Positions 14,375-23,640 are shown, counted from the first letter of the stretch. The stretch: 45,369 nt of DNA from a bacterium (GCA_016934675.1 JAFGSJ010000010.1:1-45369); one strand, 5' to 3'. A program made the numbers and translations. Notes: generated by a model from the sequence alone, not told the origin.

Positions 14375-16378
14375 ATGCATGGCAATTCGATATTTCTAAT
14401 GCCGGATACAGGCGTGACACGTTGTTTTGATGGAGAAGGTCAGGAAATATCCCGACCCAATCCCGGCCAGGATTATTTTGGACAGAACGGTTGTTTTCCG
14501 ATCCATCCGTTGTCTTTCACCAAGCTGGGTCTTCAGGGCGAGGAACTCGGGTTTGGTGCCACCTGGCAGGATGGTTACCGAATGGTCAAAGACAACAATA
14601 CCGGTCTGGTTTGGGAGATCAAATCTCCCCATGAGGCTGATCCGAATTATTGTCAGGGGACCTATACCTGGTTTGAAGCCCAGGAAACTTATATCAAGCA
14701 CTTGAATGAGCTGAAGTATGGAGGGTTTCAGGATTGGCGTGTACCGAATAAAGATGAGTTACGGTCCATCGTCGATTATGGCCAGCTTAACCCGGCTATC
14801 GATACATTCCTTTTCCCGCACTGTCAGGTTGCTTTCTACTGGACGGGGCAAACGTATGAAATGCAACCCTATTTTGGCTGGGGTATCTTTTTCGGGTTCG
14901 GGAGCGGGATCGCATATAGCAAGAAAAGCAAAAGGCATGTCCGAGCGGTCCGGGCAGGGTATGACCATCGTTTTGGCAGACCTGATCCCAAGAGGTTCCA
15001 CGATAATGGTGACGGCACCATTACGGACACGGTTACCAAGCTCATGTGGCAACAGGATGAGAATCCGAGAATGAATTGGGTCAGCGCCATGAAACATTGC
15101 GCGGACATGAAACTGGCCGGTCACTCGGATTGGCGATTACCCAACCTGAAGGAGCTGAACACCATTCTGAATCTCAATTACACCGACAATTGGTGGTATT
15201 ATCGGGATTTCTTCCCGGCAAAAGACCTGCAACCGCCCCTGCTGCATTATTTTTCCTCGACACCACATGAAAATTACTATATCTGGGTGACCAATTTCTG
15301 CTTTGGTTACGACGGTTATTATGCCAATCGAAATGCACCCCTTCTGCATCGCGCGGTCAGGAATGTTGTCCCGGTCCAGGAAATATCGCCCATTTTCACG
15401 TTCCCGGATTCAGGGCAGTTACTCTGCTTCGACAATGAAGGCAATCAGATATCGACGCCTGGACCAGACCAGGATTTTTACGGCCAGGACGGTTCATTCA
15501 GCCATCATCCCATGTCTTTTACGAAGATGAGACATGATGGCCGCATGCTTGACGATCGGGCACAGTGGGAACAGGGCTATCGTCTGGTTATGGATAACAA
15601 TACCGGCCTGGTTTGGGAAGTGAAATCACCGCATCCGACCGATCTGAATTTTCAGGGGCATGTCTATACCTGGGCTGAGGCATGTGAAACCTTTATTATC
15701 CGGTTAAATCAGCAGAAATATGGAGGGTACAGCGATTGGAGACTCCCGAATAAGGAGGAACTCAGGACTATTGTCAATTATAATGGCCAGGTCCCGGCGA
15801 TCGACCCCGAGTATTTCCCTGAATGTTTGCCCGCTTTTTACTGGTCGGCGGACATCTACGGTGCGGACCCACGATTAGCCTGGGGCATTTATTTCGGTTA
15901 TGGTTGCGGTATTTGTTACCTGAAGACCTTACCATATCATGTTCGAGCGGTCAGGGGCGGGTATAACAGCGCCTTTGGCAATAGTGCCCGCTCTTCGTTT
16001 CATGACAATCGGAGCGGCACGGTCTCTGACCTCAATACCGGTCTGATGTGGAAACAGGATGAGAGCCCGGAAATGACCTTGAAGGAGGCCCTGCACTATT
16101 GTCACAATCTTGATCTGGCCGGATTCTCCGATTGGCGTATGCCAAACATCAAGGAACTGCCGACCCTGCTCGATCTTTCCTTTCAAAATGGACTGTGGTA
16201 TAACCCTGAATTTTTTCCCAAGGTCATCACCAAACCACTCGGTTTCTACTGGTCCTCGACGACATACGGGGAATCGTTCGGCTGGGGTGTCAATTTTCAG
16301 TTTGGCTATGACGGATATTATGCCGACAAGAAGCGGGGGAAATACCCGTTCCGCCCGGTTCGGACCATTACACAATAG
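14375..16378 (+). CDS. Duplicated Lcl/DUF1566 (C-type-lectin-like) protein
   Basis: A 667-residue protein made of two long repeats (about 1-335 and 336-667), each holding two Lcl/DUF1566 domains. Repeat hallmarks are PDTG..RCFD/PDSG..LCFD, a YFGQNG/FYGQDG turn, DNNTGLVWE at the domain start, DWRVPN/DWRLPN.KEL in the middle, and WG..F.FG..I..VRAVR at the end. Lcl domains occur in collagen-like adhesins and other surface proteins and are sometimes DGR targets, but no reverse transcriptase or template repeat is seen here. ATG 14375 is preceded by AAGGGGAA. Unusually, the chain begins directly with the first domain and has no signal peptide or membrane helix. It is 50 bases behind the FGE-like domain and 13 bases ahead of the MFS gene. 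Confidence 0.82.
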   Translation: MHGNSIFLMPDTGVTRCFDGEGQEISRPNPGQDYFGQNGCFPIHPLSFTKLGLQGEELGFGATWQDGYRMVKDNNTGLVWEIKSPHEADPNYCQGTYTWFEAQETYIKHLNELKYGGFQDWRVPNKDELRSIVDYGQLNPAIDTFLFPHCQVAFYWTGQTYEMQPYFGWGIFFGFGSGIAYSKKSKRHVRAVRAGYDHRFGRPDPKRFHDNGDGTITDTVTKLMWQQDENPRMNWVSAMKHCADMKLAGHSDWRLPNLKELNTILNLNYTDNWWYYRDFFPAKDLQPPLLHYFSSTPHENYYIWVTNFCFGYDGYYANRNAPLLHRAVRNVVPVQEISPIFTFPDSGQLLCFDNEGNQISTPGPDQDFYGQDGSFSHHPMSFTKMRHDGRMLDDRAQWEQGYRLVMDNNTGLVWEVKSPHPTDLNFQGHVYTWAEACETFIIRLNQQKYGGYSDWRLPNKEELRTIVNYNGQVPAIDPEYFPECLPAFYWSADIYGADPRLAWGIYFGYGCGICYLKTLPYHVRAVRGGYNSAFGNSARSSFHDNRSGTVSDLNTGLMWKQDESPEMTLKEALHYCHNLDLAGFSDWRMPNIKELPTLLDLSFQNGLWYNPEFFPKVITKPLGFYWSSTTYGESFGWGVNFQFGYDGYYADKKRGKYPFRPVRTITQ

Positions 16379-16391
16379 AGGAGAGGCACTC

Positions 16392-17804
16392 TTGAATCGA
16401 CTTCTGGCAGCCAGTATCCTGTCCATTTCTCTCTTGACGATCATGGCTTCGGCGGCAGTGTCACCGGCCTTGGCCAAGATCAGTCAAGCGTTTCCGGGGA
16501 CAGATTTCACGACCATCAAACTTGTCTTGACTATTCCATCCTTGCTGATTATCCCGTTCAGTCTGCTTTCGGGCTGGCTGGTCGCCCGGTTCAAGAAGAA
16601 ACACATTCTGATGACCGGTCTGATCATCTATTTTCTGGGAGGTATCGGTGGTGGACTGGCCGGCTCCATCCCGCAACTCCTGGTCATCAGGGGCCTGTTG
16701 GGTGTAGGCATCGGCCTGGTCATGCCGCTATCAACCACCCTGATCGCAGATTTTTTTCAGGGTGAGGCCCGAACCAAAATGATGGGCCTCTCCGGATCGA
16801 TTACCAATCTCGGGGGCGTTTTCTTCTTACTCGTCTCGGGCTGGCTGGCCTGTTTTAGTTGGCGCTATTCCTTCGGTGTGTATGCCCTGTCCTTGGTAAC
16901 CCTGATCATGGTTGGCTTCTGGTTGCCCGAACCGCCGCAGTATAAGTCGTCCGGGCATAAAGCACTCGCCCTGTCCAGGGGGATTTATCTCTGCGCCATT
17001 CTGGGTATGCTTATGATGATTTGTTTTTACGCGGTCCCGACCAATCTGGCCCTTTTTATCGAGAGTGAACAGCAACTGTTTACCAGTGACACACCACTTT
17101 TCAGGAGCAAGCAGGACTTACTGGACCATCTTCAGAGAGGCACAGTGTCGGATGCGGCCCGTCTGGCTTTCCGGGAAAATGGCCTTGAATTATCGGGTTC
17201 CGCTTCGTTGACGGTCCAGGAACCGGGCGCCATATGGCGGATTACCGATAAACGAAAAAAGTATCTCGTACGTAAGGAGAATAACGCTTTACATGTTTCG
17301 ACTGAACGTTTGGGGCGGCCCGCTCTGGCCGGATATGCTCTGGCCACGATGACCCTGAGTGGGGTTGTATCAGGGATAATCCTGAGTCCTGTTACCCGCA
17401 TGCTGGGTGTATTTACCGTGCCAACAGCCCTGCTCCTGATGACGATTGGTTTCGGAATACTGTATGGCACCTCGACCTTACCGGAGGTTTTCATTGCCGT
17501 TCCGTTTATCGGGCTCAGTGCTGGCTTTCTTATGCCCTCATTGATCCTGAAGGTCTCAAAATTAGCACCCGGGGTCTCGCGGACATTAGCCATGGCCATT
17601 GTCAGTAGTGCCGTCTTCCTTGGCCAGTTTTTATCTCCCCTGGTCCTCAAGTCAGCCGCTCACATTGCCGGTAACGATACCTTCAGATTTCGTTTCGGTT
17701 TTCTGGCTTCTTCGTTGTTGCTGGCAGCTTTGGTCGGCTTCATCTATAGTGGATATGTCAAATATGCCAATATGAATTCAACTGACAAAAAGTCGGTCTC
17801 ATAA
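16392..17804 (+). CDS. MFS transporter with a large extracytoplasmic loop
   Basis: A 470-residue major facilitator. N-terminal helices include SLLTIMASAAVSPALAKI, and the loop 2-3 type signature appears as SGWLVARFKKKHILMTG, as in drug:proton antiporters. TTG 16392 is the best start: GAGGAGAGG lies just before it and it is 13 bases after the previous stop; much longer readings would overlap the Lcl gene. Between TM7 (AVPTNLALFIE) and TM8 (GRPALAGYALATMTL) is an 86-residue insertion (about 222-307) that is polar, contains a predicted helix and short strands, and should face the periplasm. Ordinary MFS proteins have only a short turn there. It may export the product of the adjacent ThDP enzyme or a drug; the substrate is unknown. 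Confidence 0.87.
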   Translation: MNRLLAASILSISLLTIMASAAVSPALAKISQAFPGTDFTTIKLVLTIPSLLIIPFSLLSGWLVARFKKKHILMTGLIIYFLGGIGGGLAGSIPQLLVIRGLLGVGIGLVMPLSTTLIADFFQGEARTKMMGLSGSITNLGGVFFLLVSGWLACFSWRYSFGVYALSLVTLIMVGFWLPEPPQYKSSGHKALALSRGIYLCAILGMLMMICFYAVPTNLALFIESEQQLFTSDTPLFRSKQDLLDHLQRGTVSDAARLAFRENGLELSGSASLTVQEPGAIWRITDKRKKYLVRKENNALHVSTERLGRPALAGYALATMTLSGVVSGIILSPVTRMLGVFTVPTALLLMTIGFGILYGTSTLPEVFIAVPFIGLSAGFLMPSLILKVSKLAPGVSRTLAMAIVSSAVFLGQFLSPLVLKSAAHIAGNDTFRFRFGFLASSLLLAALVGFIYSGYVKYANMNSTDKKSVS

Positions 17805-17825
17805 GTGAATCAAGGAGAACACAGC

Positions 17826-19478
17826 ATGGATGTAAACCAAGCAATAGTCAGAATACTTGAGTCCATAGGCGTGGACCATGTTTTTGGTGGATCGGGCCAG
17901 GTCAACGGCAGTATGTTACTGGCTTTGAAACGCTCGGAAAAAATTAAGACCGTCATTATTCGCAACGAGCAGGCGGCCTCGTTCATGGCCTGTGGTTATG
18001 CCATGTTTTCCGATAAACTTGGTGTTTGTTTCGCGACTGGCGGGCCGGGAGCATTCAATTTGTTTTCAGGCCTGGCCGTAGCCCTGTCAGATTCACTACC
18101 CGTTCTGGCCATTACCGGCTACACCTCTCGCCCCGGCCGCGGCAAAGGTGCTCTGAATGAGTCCTCCGGGCTGAGCCGTACACCGGATTCCCAGGTTATG
18201 TTTGCCGCGACGACCAAGAAATCATTCATCATCGAAGAGGCTGATCAGGCCTGTGCTATACTCGAGGAGGCCATCAATCTTGCATTCGAGGGCAGACCCG
18301 GGCCCGTCCATATTCATGTTCCCAAAAATGTCACGATTGCCGAGGTCAAAAATTTCCAGGATATTACCCTGAATATCAAACCAATTCAACCTGATCGTCC
18401 TGATCTTGCGTCATTTGCCACAGCCTTGACCCAGGCCCTCGAAACAAAGAAGCGGGTCGGTTTGCTGGTTGGATACGGGACAATCAGGAGTCATGCTGAA
18501 AAAGATGTTCGTGAATTCGCCGAACGCTTTCAGGTCCCGGTCATGACCACTATGGACGCCAAAGGTGTCTTCCCCGAGGACCATCCACTGGCCCTGGGTG
18601 TGTATGGCACCAGCGGCGATCCCGGAGCCAGAGCTTATTTTGAAAGTGCTGAAGTCATTGTGGCCATAGGTAATTCTTTTGCGGAGAACGCTACCTTTGG
18701 CTTCAATCAAGATATTTATAAAGGGAAAGTCCTGTTTCACATCAACATCGATGCCCATGAGATCGACAAAGTATTCAAAACCGACTACGCCTTGGTCAGC
18801 GATGCAAAACTGGCCCTCGCAGCTCTCGCCCCCTTGCTGCCGTCCCATCTCGAGGCCCACGAAGCCCGAAGCGTGGCCAAGGATTTTCAATGCAATGCGA
18901 TCATTGACACGAGTAGTGCCAGGATTCATCCCGCTGAAATGGTCAAATTACTGTCCAAACATTTGCCCGAGAACGCCATCGTCTTGGGCGATGCCGGTTC
19001 TCATATGCTTTGGTTGAACAGTTATTTGCACCTGACCGGCAACCAGCGCTATCAAAATCCGGGCAGTTTCGGACCGATGGCCAGCCATGTCAACGGGGCT
19101 CTGGGCGTAAAATGTGCTCATCCGGATAAAACGATTATCTGCGGTTGCGGCGACGGGGCCTATCTCATGGCTGGTTTCGAGTTGCTGACCGCTGTGCAAT
19201 ACAATATCCCGGTCATCTGGATCATTTTTAATAATGGTGAATTCAATGTCATAAAGAAGTTCTTGATCAATATGTTTGGTGAACATGCGTATATGACCTT
19301 TACAAATCCCGATTATGTCATGTACGCTCATGCCTGTGGTGCTGACGGCTATCGGGTCGAAAAAGTGGCTGATTTTGAAGCCGCTTTACTCAAGGCCCTC
19401 GGTTCAGGGCGACCGACCCTGATCGATGTCGTGGTTGATGGCGAAGTCTATCCTCCTTTCAGTCTGAGAAAAGTCTGA
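17826..19478 (+). CDS. Acetolactate-synthase-like thiamine-diphosphate enzyme
   Basis: A 550-residue ThDP-dependent enzyme of the acetolactate synthase/pyruvate oxidase/decarboxylase superfamily, with Pyr, central and PP domains in order. The Pyr-domain glutamate that activates ThDP is Glu-48 in IIRNEQAASFMACGYA. The ThDP/Mg motif is GCGDGAYLMAGFELLTAV, with GDG at 442-444 and the partner Asn pair in IIFNNGEF. ATG 17826 follows AAGGAGA. No small regulatory subunit (ilvN) and no branched-chain pathway genes are nearby, so a catabolic or specialised carboligase or decarboxylase is as likely as acetolactate synthase. It is 21 bases behind the MFS gene and 14 before the TPR gene, within the long operon. 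Confidence 0.83.
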   Translation: MDVNQAIVRILESIGVDHVFGGSGQVNGSMLLALKRSEKIKTVIIRNEQAASFMACGYAMFSDKLGVCFATGGPGAFNLFSGLAVALSDSLPVLAITGYTSRPGRGKGALNESSGLSRTPDSQVMFAATTKKSFIIEEADQACAILEEAINLAFEGRPGPVHIHVPKNVTIAEVKNFQDITLNIKPIQPDRPDLASFATALTQALETKKRVGLLVGYGTIRSHAEKDVREFAERFQVPVMTTMDAKGVFPEDHPLALGVYGTSGDPGARAYFESAEVIVAIGNSFAENATFGFNQDIYKGKVLFHINIDAHEIDKVFKTDYALVSDAKLALAALAPLLPSHLEAHEARSVAKDFQCNAIIDTSSARIHPAEMVKLLSKHLPENAIVLGDAGSHMLWLNSYLHLTGNQRYQNPGSFGPMASHVNGALGVKCAHPDKTIICGCGDGAYLMAGFELLTAVQYNIPVIWIIFNNGEFNVIKKFLINMFGEHAYMTFTNPDYVMYAHACGADGYRVEKVADFEAALLKALGSGRPTLIDVVVDGEVYPPFSLRKV

Positions 19479-19492
19479 GGAAAGGTGGTCGA

Positions 19493-20572
19493 ATGACAAA
19501 AAAAATTGTAATCAGCGTGATATCTCTTTTCCTTCTTTGTTCCTGGTGTGCCGCAGAGACCTGGCAGGAGCTGTATGATCAGACCTCACAGGCCTTGGCC
19601 CGGGAAAACTATATCCAGACAGCCGAACTGGGTGAACAAGCCCTGACAATGGCCGAGACCTCTTTCGGGTCAGATAGCTCTCCTTATATCGAAACACTTG
19701 ACCTGCTTGCCAAAGCGTATTTCTATTTGCACAAGTTTCCGGAGGGGATCGATCGGTCCGCTCGTCAATGTCAGTCGAGCTTGAAAAAATATGGCAAAGA
19801 AAGTGCCGAATACCTGGATGCACTCGAAAATCTGGGGATTGTCACGTATGCCAGTAATGATTTGGTCAAGGCTGAACAGGTTTTTCTGGAAGCGGCTGAA
19901 GTCGCTCAGGCCGTACATGGTCCTCGAAGCCATCAGTATGCTAAAACACTCCATGACTTGGCCAAACTCTTTCATAGACAAAAGAAATATGAACAAATGG
20001 GCTCACTGATCATACAGGCACTTGAGATCGATGCGGAATCACTTGGTAAGGAACATCTTTCGTATGCCCAGGCCCTGTTTGTCTATGGCGAGTATTTGTA
20101 TGCCGTGGCGAAATATGAGCAATCCGCAGCAGCTTTCGAAGAAGCCATGAGTATCGCCCAGAAGAACCCCGGCCCGGGCGACCGCTTCTACAGTGTCTTC
20201 GCCTCGAAACTGGCTGTGACCTATCAGGCCATGGGCAAGTTACAGCAAGCCTTCGATCTGAAAAAGAAAACCTTGGCGCTCCTCACCCAGAAAATCGGTG
20301 AGCAGCATCCCTATATCGCCCAGGAAAAACATGAGCTCGGTGTTCTGGCCACTACTTTGGGCGTGTATCAGGAGGCAGAACAGTATTTCAAGGACGCACT
20401 GGCGGTTCGGGCTGTGAAACCGGGTCCGACCAGCCTGCAGTATCGGGACACTCTGGTGGAAATGGCTGTGCTCTCTGTCCGGCTGGGTCGCTATGATCAG
20501 GCCCGCGAGCTTATTACTCAAATCGAGGAGTTTAACGCTGAAGCCGCATCAGCTCCCCACGGCGACGAATGA
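19493..20572 (+). CDS. Secreted TPR-repeat protein
   Basis: A 359-residue protein with a signal peptide (MTKKIVISVISLFLLCSWCAA) followed by about seven kinesin-light-chain-type TPR units of roughly 42 residues. Recurring elements are YIQTAELGEQALTMAE, YLDALENLGIVTYASND, YAQALFVYGEYLYAVAKYE and YIAQEKHELGVLATTLGVYQEAE. Such arrays are protein-interaction scaffolds, here probably periplasmic. The start ATG follows GAGGAAAGGTGG at 14 bases after the ThDP gene, so it closes the long operon. It may organise the pump or the surface-type proteins of the operon, but nothing in the sequence names a partner. Confidence 0.85.
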   Translation: MTKKIVISVISLFLLCSWCAAETWQELYDQTSQALARENYIQTAELGEQALTMAETSFGSDSSPYIETLDLLAKAYFYLHKFPEGIDRSARQCQSSLKKYGKESAEYLDALENLGIVTYASNDLVKAEQVFLEAAEVAQAVHGPRSHQYAKTLHDLAKLFHRQKKYEQMGSLIIQALEIDAESLGKEHLSYAQALFVYGEYLYAVAKYEQSAAAFEEAMSIAQKNPGPGDRFYSVFASKLAVTYQAMGKLQQAFDLKKKTLALLTQKIGEQHPYIAQEKHELGVLATTLGVYQEAEQYFKDALAVRAVKPGPTSLQYRDTLVEMAVLSVRLGRYDQARELITQIEEFNAEAASAPHGDE

Positions 20573-20658
20573 TCCGGGCCAGATTCCCATCAATTTTGTC
20601 TGTTCCTTGACACATACCAGAAAATGTTAAACAAAATGCTTTTTTTTGTAAAAAGAAC

Positions 20659-20687
20659 TTGACTTTATCAGCTTTTCTCCATAACAT
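20659..20687 (+). promoter_or_regulatory. Sigma70-like promoter of the secreted-protein gene
   Basis: TTGACT (20659-20664), a 17-base spacer and TAACAT (20682-20687). It lies about 145 bases before ATG 20834, giving a long AT-rich leader with a small CTGAC/GTCAG hairpin at 20738-20751 and an unused AGGAGG at 20750-20755. A TATAAT at 20782-20787 lacks a matching -35. Confidence 0.4.
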
Positions 20688-20833
20688 GCATATATGCTCT
20701 TTCTACAAGAGTACAAATTTCATAGTATGGCTTTGTTCTGACAATGGTCAGGAGGTAGCTCGCCAGCATATCAAACAAACCTATAATTCATGAACGCTAC
20801 ATTTATTCAACCCACACAACCTAGGAGGTCTGT

Positions 20834-22180
20834 ATGAAGAAGAGTAGCGCAGTTTTGTTTTCTTTATTTGTATTATTTGGAGTTAGTTATGCCTATGCGG
20901 ATTGTCCGGTTAACTACGTGATTGGCCGGAATACTTGTTCAGTCATCGAGCCAACTGACGGAGCTACCTATTACGGCATGCCTACTCCTTTGGCCCAGAA
21001 TACGATGGCTTCTCTTTTTTATGGCTGGGAGACGGATTCTGCCGTTGGTGATGAGACAACCAATTTTAATCGGTGGGCCTGGAGTTATCTATTTGAATGG
21101 ATCACCTGGTTTGAGAATTCCGGATTGGGTTATTGGGAAGTCAACGGCATTTGGGATGATCCCGGGGACGAAATCATGGGATGTCCCTATGATCCTACGA
21201 ATAATTTTACCGTGATCATGGTCGCCTGGGACAATTTACCGGCTGAATCGTTAAGTCCGGTGAAATACACCATGTTTGGCATGCCCTTTAATGCCGGCAT
21301 GGGTAGCTTTGGGGGCTATGATGCTGACCTGATTACCGATGGTACCCTTGATATTGTCGAATGTTCAGGTACCCAAAACAACCAGGTCCCCCTGCAATTG
21401 ATACCGCCTATTACCGTCCAAAGTTATGATTCTTATTCGGGTACGGTCAACATCACTTTTACCACTCCTCACCATTATTCATATGGCGAAACCGGTCATT
21501 CCGAATATCTGTGGGGATATTCCGTCTATGTTTACCCCATTGCCACGATGAATATTCCGCCTGATCATGCGCCGAATAGTCGCAGGGCATTTTGGACCCA
21601 GACAGGTTTAGCCACGGGGATCTTTATTGACATCGCGAGTTTGCCGCTGAACACAGAAATATCACATACCATAGTCTTTGACGATCCACGGCCCTGTCAA
21701 GATTGTACCGTCTATTTTGCATTTGCACCTATTGGACGCGGTCTGGATGGGACAGCGACCGAGATTCGCACGCCCTTTACCAGCTATTTCCTCGGCCAGG
21801 AGTCTAATCCCCTGTTCCTCAATGGTGGCCCGGGCGCTATCGAGCTGATCAGCCTGGATGCCCGTTCGGAAAGAGGCAAAGCCATCATCGAGTGGGAAAC
21901 AGGTTCGGAATTGAATACGGCCGGTTTCAACATCATGAGGACTTCGGCTTCGAACAGTGATTTGGTGGTCCAAGTCAATGATAGTCTCATTCCAGCCACC
22001 GGAAGTTCAGCAAGTGGTGACTACTATTCATTTGTCGATAACTCGGTCAAAGTGGGCGGGACTTATTATTATTTCCTCGAAGAAGTTGAACTCAACAATA
22101 CGAAAACCCGATATGGTTCCGTTGGGACCACGATAGTTGGGAAACAAGCAGTGAAACAGGCTGCTGTGGTTACTCAGTAA
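20834..22180 (+). CDS. Secreted protein with C-terminal fibronectin-III-like domain
   Basis: A 448-residue exported protein. The signal peptide is MKKSSAVLFSLFVLFGVSYAYA, cut before DCP. The first 300 or so residues are rich in Trp, Tyr, Gly and Asn (WAWSYLFEWITWFENSGLGYW) and contain scattered cysteines, including CPVN..TC near the N-terminus and CQDC; I recognise no family. Residues about 335-430 form a beta-sandwich of the type often placed before C-terminal sorting motifs (AIIEWETGSELNTAGFNIMR, YYSFVDNSVKVGGTYYYFLEE). No sorting helix or lipobox is seen. AGGAGG (20823-20828) precedes the ATG. The gene has its own promoter and strong terminator, so it is monocistronic. Confidence 0.8.
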   Translation: MKKSSAVLFSLFVLFGVSYAYADCPVNYVIGRNTCSVIEPTDGATYYGMPTPLAQNTMASLFYGWETDSAVGDETTNFNRWAWSYLFEWITWFENSGLGYWEVNGIWDDPGDEIMGCPYDPTNNFTVIMVAWDNLPAESLSPVKYTMFGMPFNAGMGSFGGYDADLITDGTLDIVECSGTQNNQVPLQLIPPITVQSYDSYSGTVNITFTTPHHYSYGETGHSEYLWGYSVYVYPIATMNIPPDHAPNSRRAFWTQTGLATGIFIDIASLPLNTEISHTIVFDDPRPCQDCTVYFAFAPIGRGLDGTATEIRTPFTSYFLGQESNPLFLNGGPGAIELISLDARSERGKAIIEWETGSELNTAGFNIMRTSASNSDLVVQVNDSLIPATGSSASGDYYSFVDNSVKVGGTYYYFLEEVELNNTKTRYGSVGTTIVGKQAVKQAAVVTQ

Positions 22181-22257
22181 TTTACTCATGCTGTTCAGTT
22201 GAGCCACGAAGAGCCATGTTCTCTTCGTGTCTTAATGACTCGATTTCTGAAATTAAA

Positions 22258-22293
22258 CGGACAGAATGATCAGTTCATTCTGTCCGTTTTTTT
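22258..22293 (+). terminator. Rho-independent terminator of the secreted-protein gene
   Basis: A perfect 12-bp stem (CGGACAGAATGA 22258-22269 with TCATTCTGTCCG 22275-22286), a 5-nt loop and seven Ts. A weaker 9-bp hairpin without a T tract, CACGAAGAG/CTCTTCGTG (22205-22229), lies between it and the stop codon. Confidence 0.92.
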
Positions 22294-22301
22294 ATGGTGT
22301 G

Positions 22302-22336
22302 AAAAGGTATGCTGAATAGCACATTCAGCATACCTT
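22302..22336 (-). terminator. Rho-independent terminator of the FHA gene (minus strand)
   Basis: A perfect 14-bp stem (AAGGTATGCTGAAT 22304-22317 with ATTCAGCATACCTT 22323-22336) has a 5-nt loop. Read on the minus strand the stem ends in a run of Ts. It faces the plus-strand terminator just 11 bases away, so the two convergent genes end back to back. Confidence 0.8.
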
Positions 22337-22434
22337 ATATTCTTAGTATGCTCTTTTCGTTTTTCCGTCTTAGTAAAACACGATTATTGAGTTTAAGGGA
22401 TGCTGATTGTGCGTTGAATGTGCGATCGATGGGG

Positions 22435-23640
22435 TTAAAGAACATAAAATGAGTATTTATCCGAACCAAAGATGAGCTCATCGACTACATCGAGGACACG
22501 GTCCGGTCGTCGCTGCCCGGAAATAACCGGATAACGTAAACACCAGCTCCGGCCCTTGGTATTGTAATAAAGGGCCCCATGTAATTCATTGGTCCCCTGA
22601 AGGACTATGGGCAGGGTGGCATTGTTACCGATCGGGACTGGGCCTGAGGCCAGGATATAGTGTTCGCCGATTTGATTCTCCAGACGATCAAGTCTTACGG
22701 CAAGTATTTTCCGACCATTCGTGAAAATATAAGCCTGCAGAGAAAGCACGTCTGAAATGGAAATTTCGTCACCATGCGCCACAATGACGGTCTGGTTATA
22801 GGCAATTTGCTCCTTGAACAGAAAGGTCCCGTTTTTGCTCAGGTCCTTGAGAAAAACCCTGTTACCTCGTATGAAGATATGACAATGGATCCGGCTGACA
22901 TTGCTGTTTTTCTCGCGGAATGCCTGTTCGGGAAAGAGAATCGAGGGAACATGACAGATGTCTGCCTGTCGCCCCAGATAAAAGGAAGTCCCGGCAATCA
23001 AATGGAAAATCCGCTGACCGTCTGCACTCGAAAAGATCGCTTTGGGTGCCTGTTCGATCGCGATGGCATCGAGACCGGCCTCAAGCTCCGGTCCGAATTC
23101 GAAACTCGTCTCATTGATACACGCTGGTGGGAAAAATAACTGTTCACGGCTGGCTTGGTCCTGTGCCATTTGGACAATCTGGCTCATCTTCAAGGTGATC
23201 GGATCGCCACTTTTTTTATGTTCGGCACCTGTTTCCCGAACTTCGGTCTTCAGGTCCGGCTTCTGTGAGAGTTCATCGACCGGTAATGGCTTCTGGCAAT
23301 GCAGACAATAGGGCACCCCGGTTGGTGCGGGATATTTACAATAGGGACACACAACTAATTCTTTTCGGGTAGTATCACTTTCACGCCAGTTAAAACGAGT
23401 GGTCACGATGCTGCCCATGGTCAGGTCAGCTTGACAAAAAGGGCATGTTTCGTGGTATTCCGATATTTCCTTTTTGCAAAACGGGCAGGGGAAACCTAAT
23501 GAACCGGTAATGGCTGTCCGTGGTTCCTGTATATTTTTATCGGCGATGATCTCAGCGGCCTTGAAATTGTAACCACAATGTGGACATACGATCAAGGTGC
23601 TCTCACTTGCATTGTTACAATTTGGACATAGACGATCCAT
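22435..23640 (-). CDS. Zinc-ribbon and FHA-domain protein
   Basis: A 401-residue cytoplasmic protein. Three zinc ribbons come first: Cys-5/8/19/22, Cys-52/55/66/69 and Cys-98/101/112/115, all CxxC pairs. A charged linker follows, then an FHA domain at about 215-300 with the phosphothreonine-binding signature: Gly-223/Arg-224, SRIH at 249-252 and Asn-270/Gly-271. A beta-rich C-terminal part (300-401) may be a second, degenerate FHA-like unit. FHA domains recognise phosphothreonine, so a Ser/Thr kinase is expected elsewhere in the genome. The ATG follows AGAGGAGC. It is divergent from the chemosensory operon and shares its 230-base upstream region. Confidence 0.85.
   Translation of the reverse strand: MDRLCPNCNNASESTLIVCPHCGYNFKAAEIIADKNIQEPRTAITGSLGFPCPFCKKEISEYHETCPFCQADLTMGSIVTTRFNWRESDTTRKELVVCPYCKYPAPTGVPYCLHCQKPLPVDELSQKPDLKTEVRETGAEHKKSGDPITLKMSQIVQMAQDQASREQLFFPPACINETSFEFGPELEAGLDAIAIEQAPKAIFSSADGQRIFHLIAGTSFYLGRQADICHVPSILFPEQAFREKNSNVSRIHCHIFIRGNRVFLKDLSKNGTFLFKEQIAYNQTVIVAHGDEISISDVLSLQAYIFTNGRKILAVRLDRLENQIGEHYILASGPVPIGNNATLPIVLQGTNELHGALYYNTKGRSWCLRYPVISGQRRPDRVLDVVDELIFGSDKYSFYVL

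Noticed and set aside
13344..16378. The FGE-like and Lcl/DUF1566 genes as targets of a diversity-generating retroelement
   Set aside because: These folds are known DGR targets, but there is no reverse transcriptase, accessory gene or near-repeat of the C-terminal coding ends in the window.
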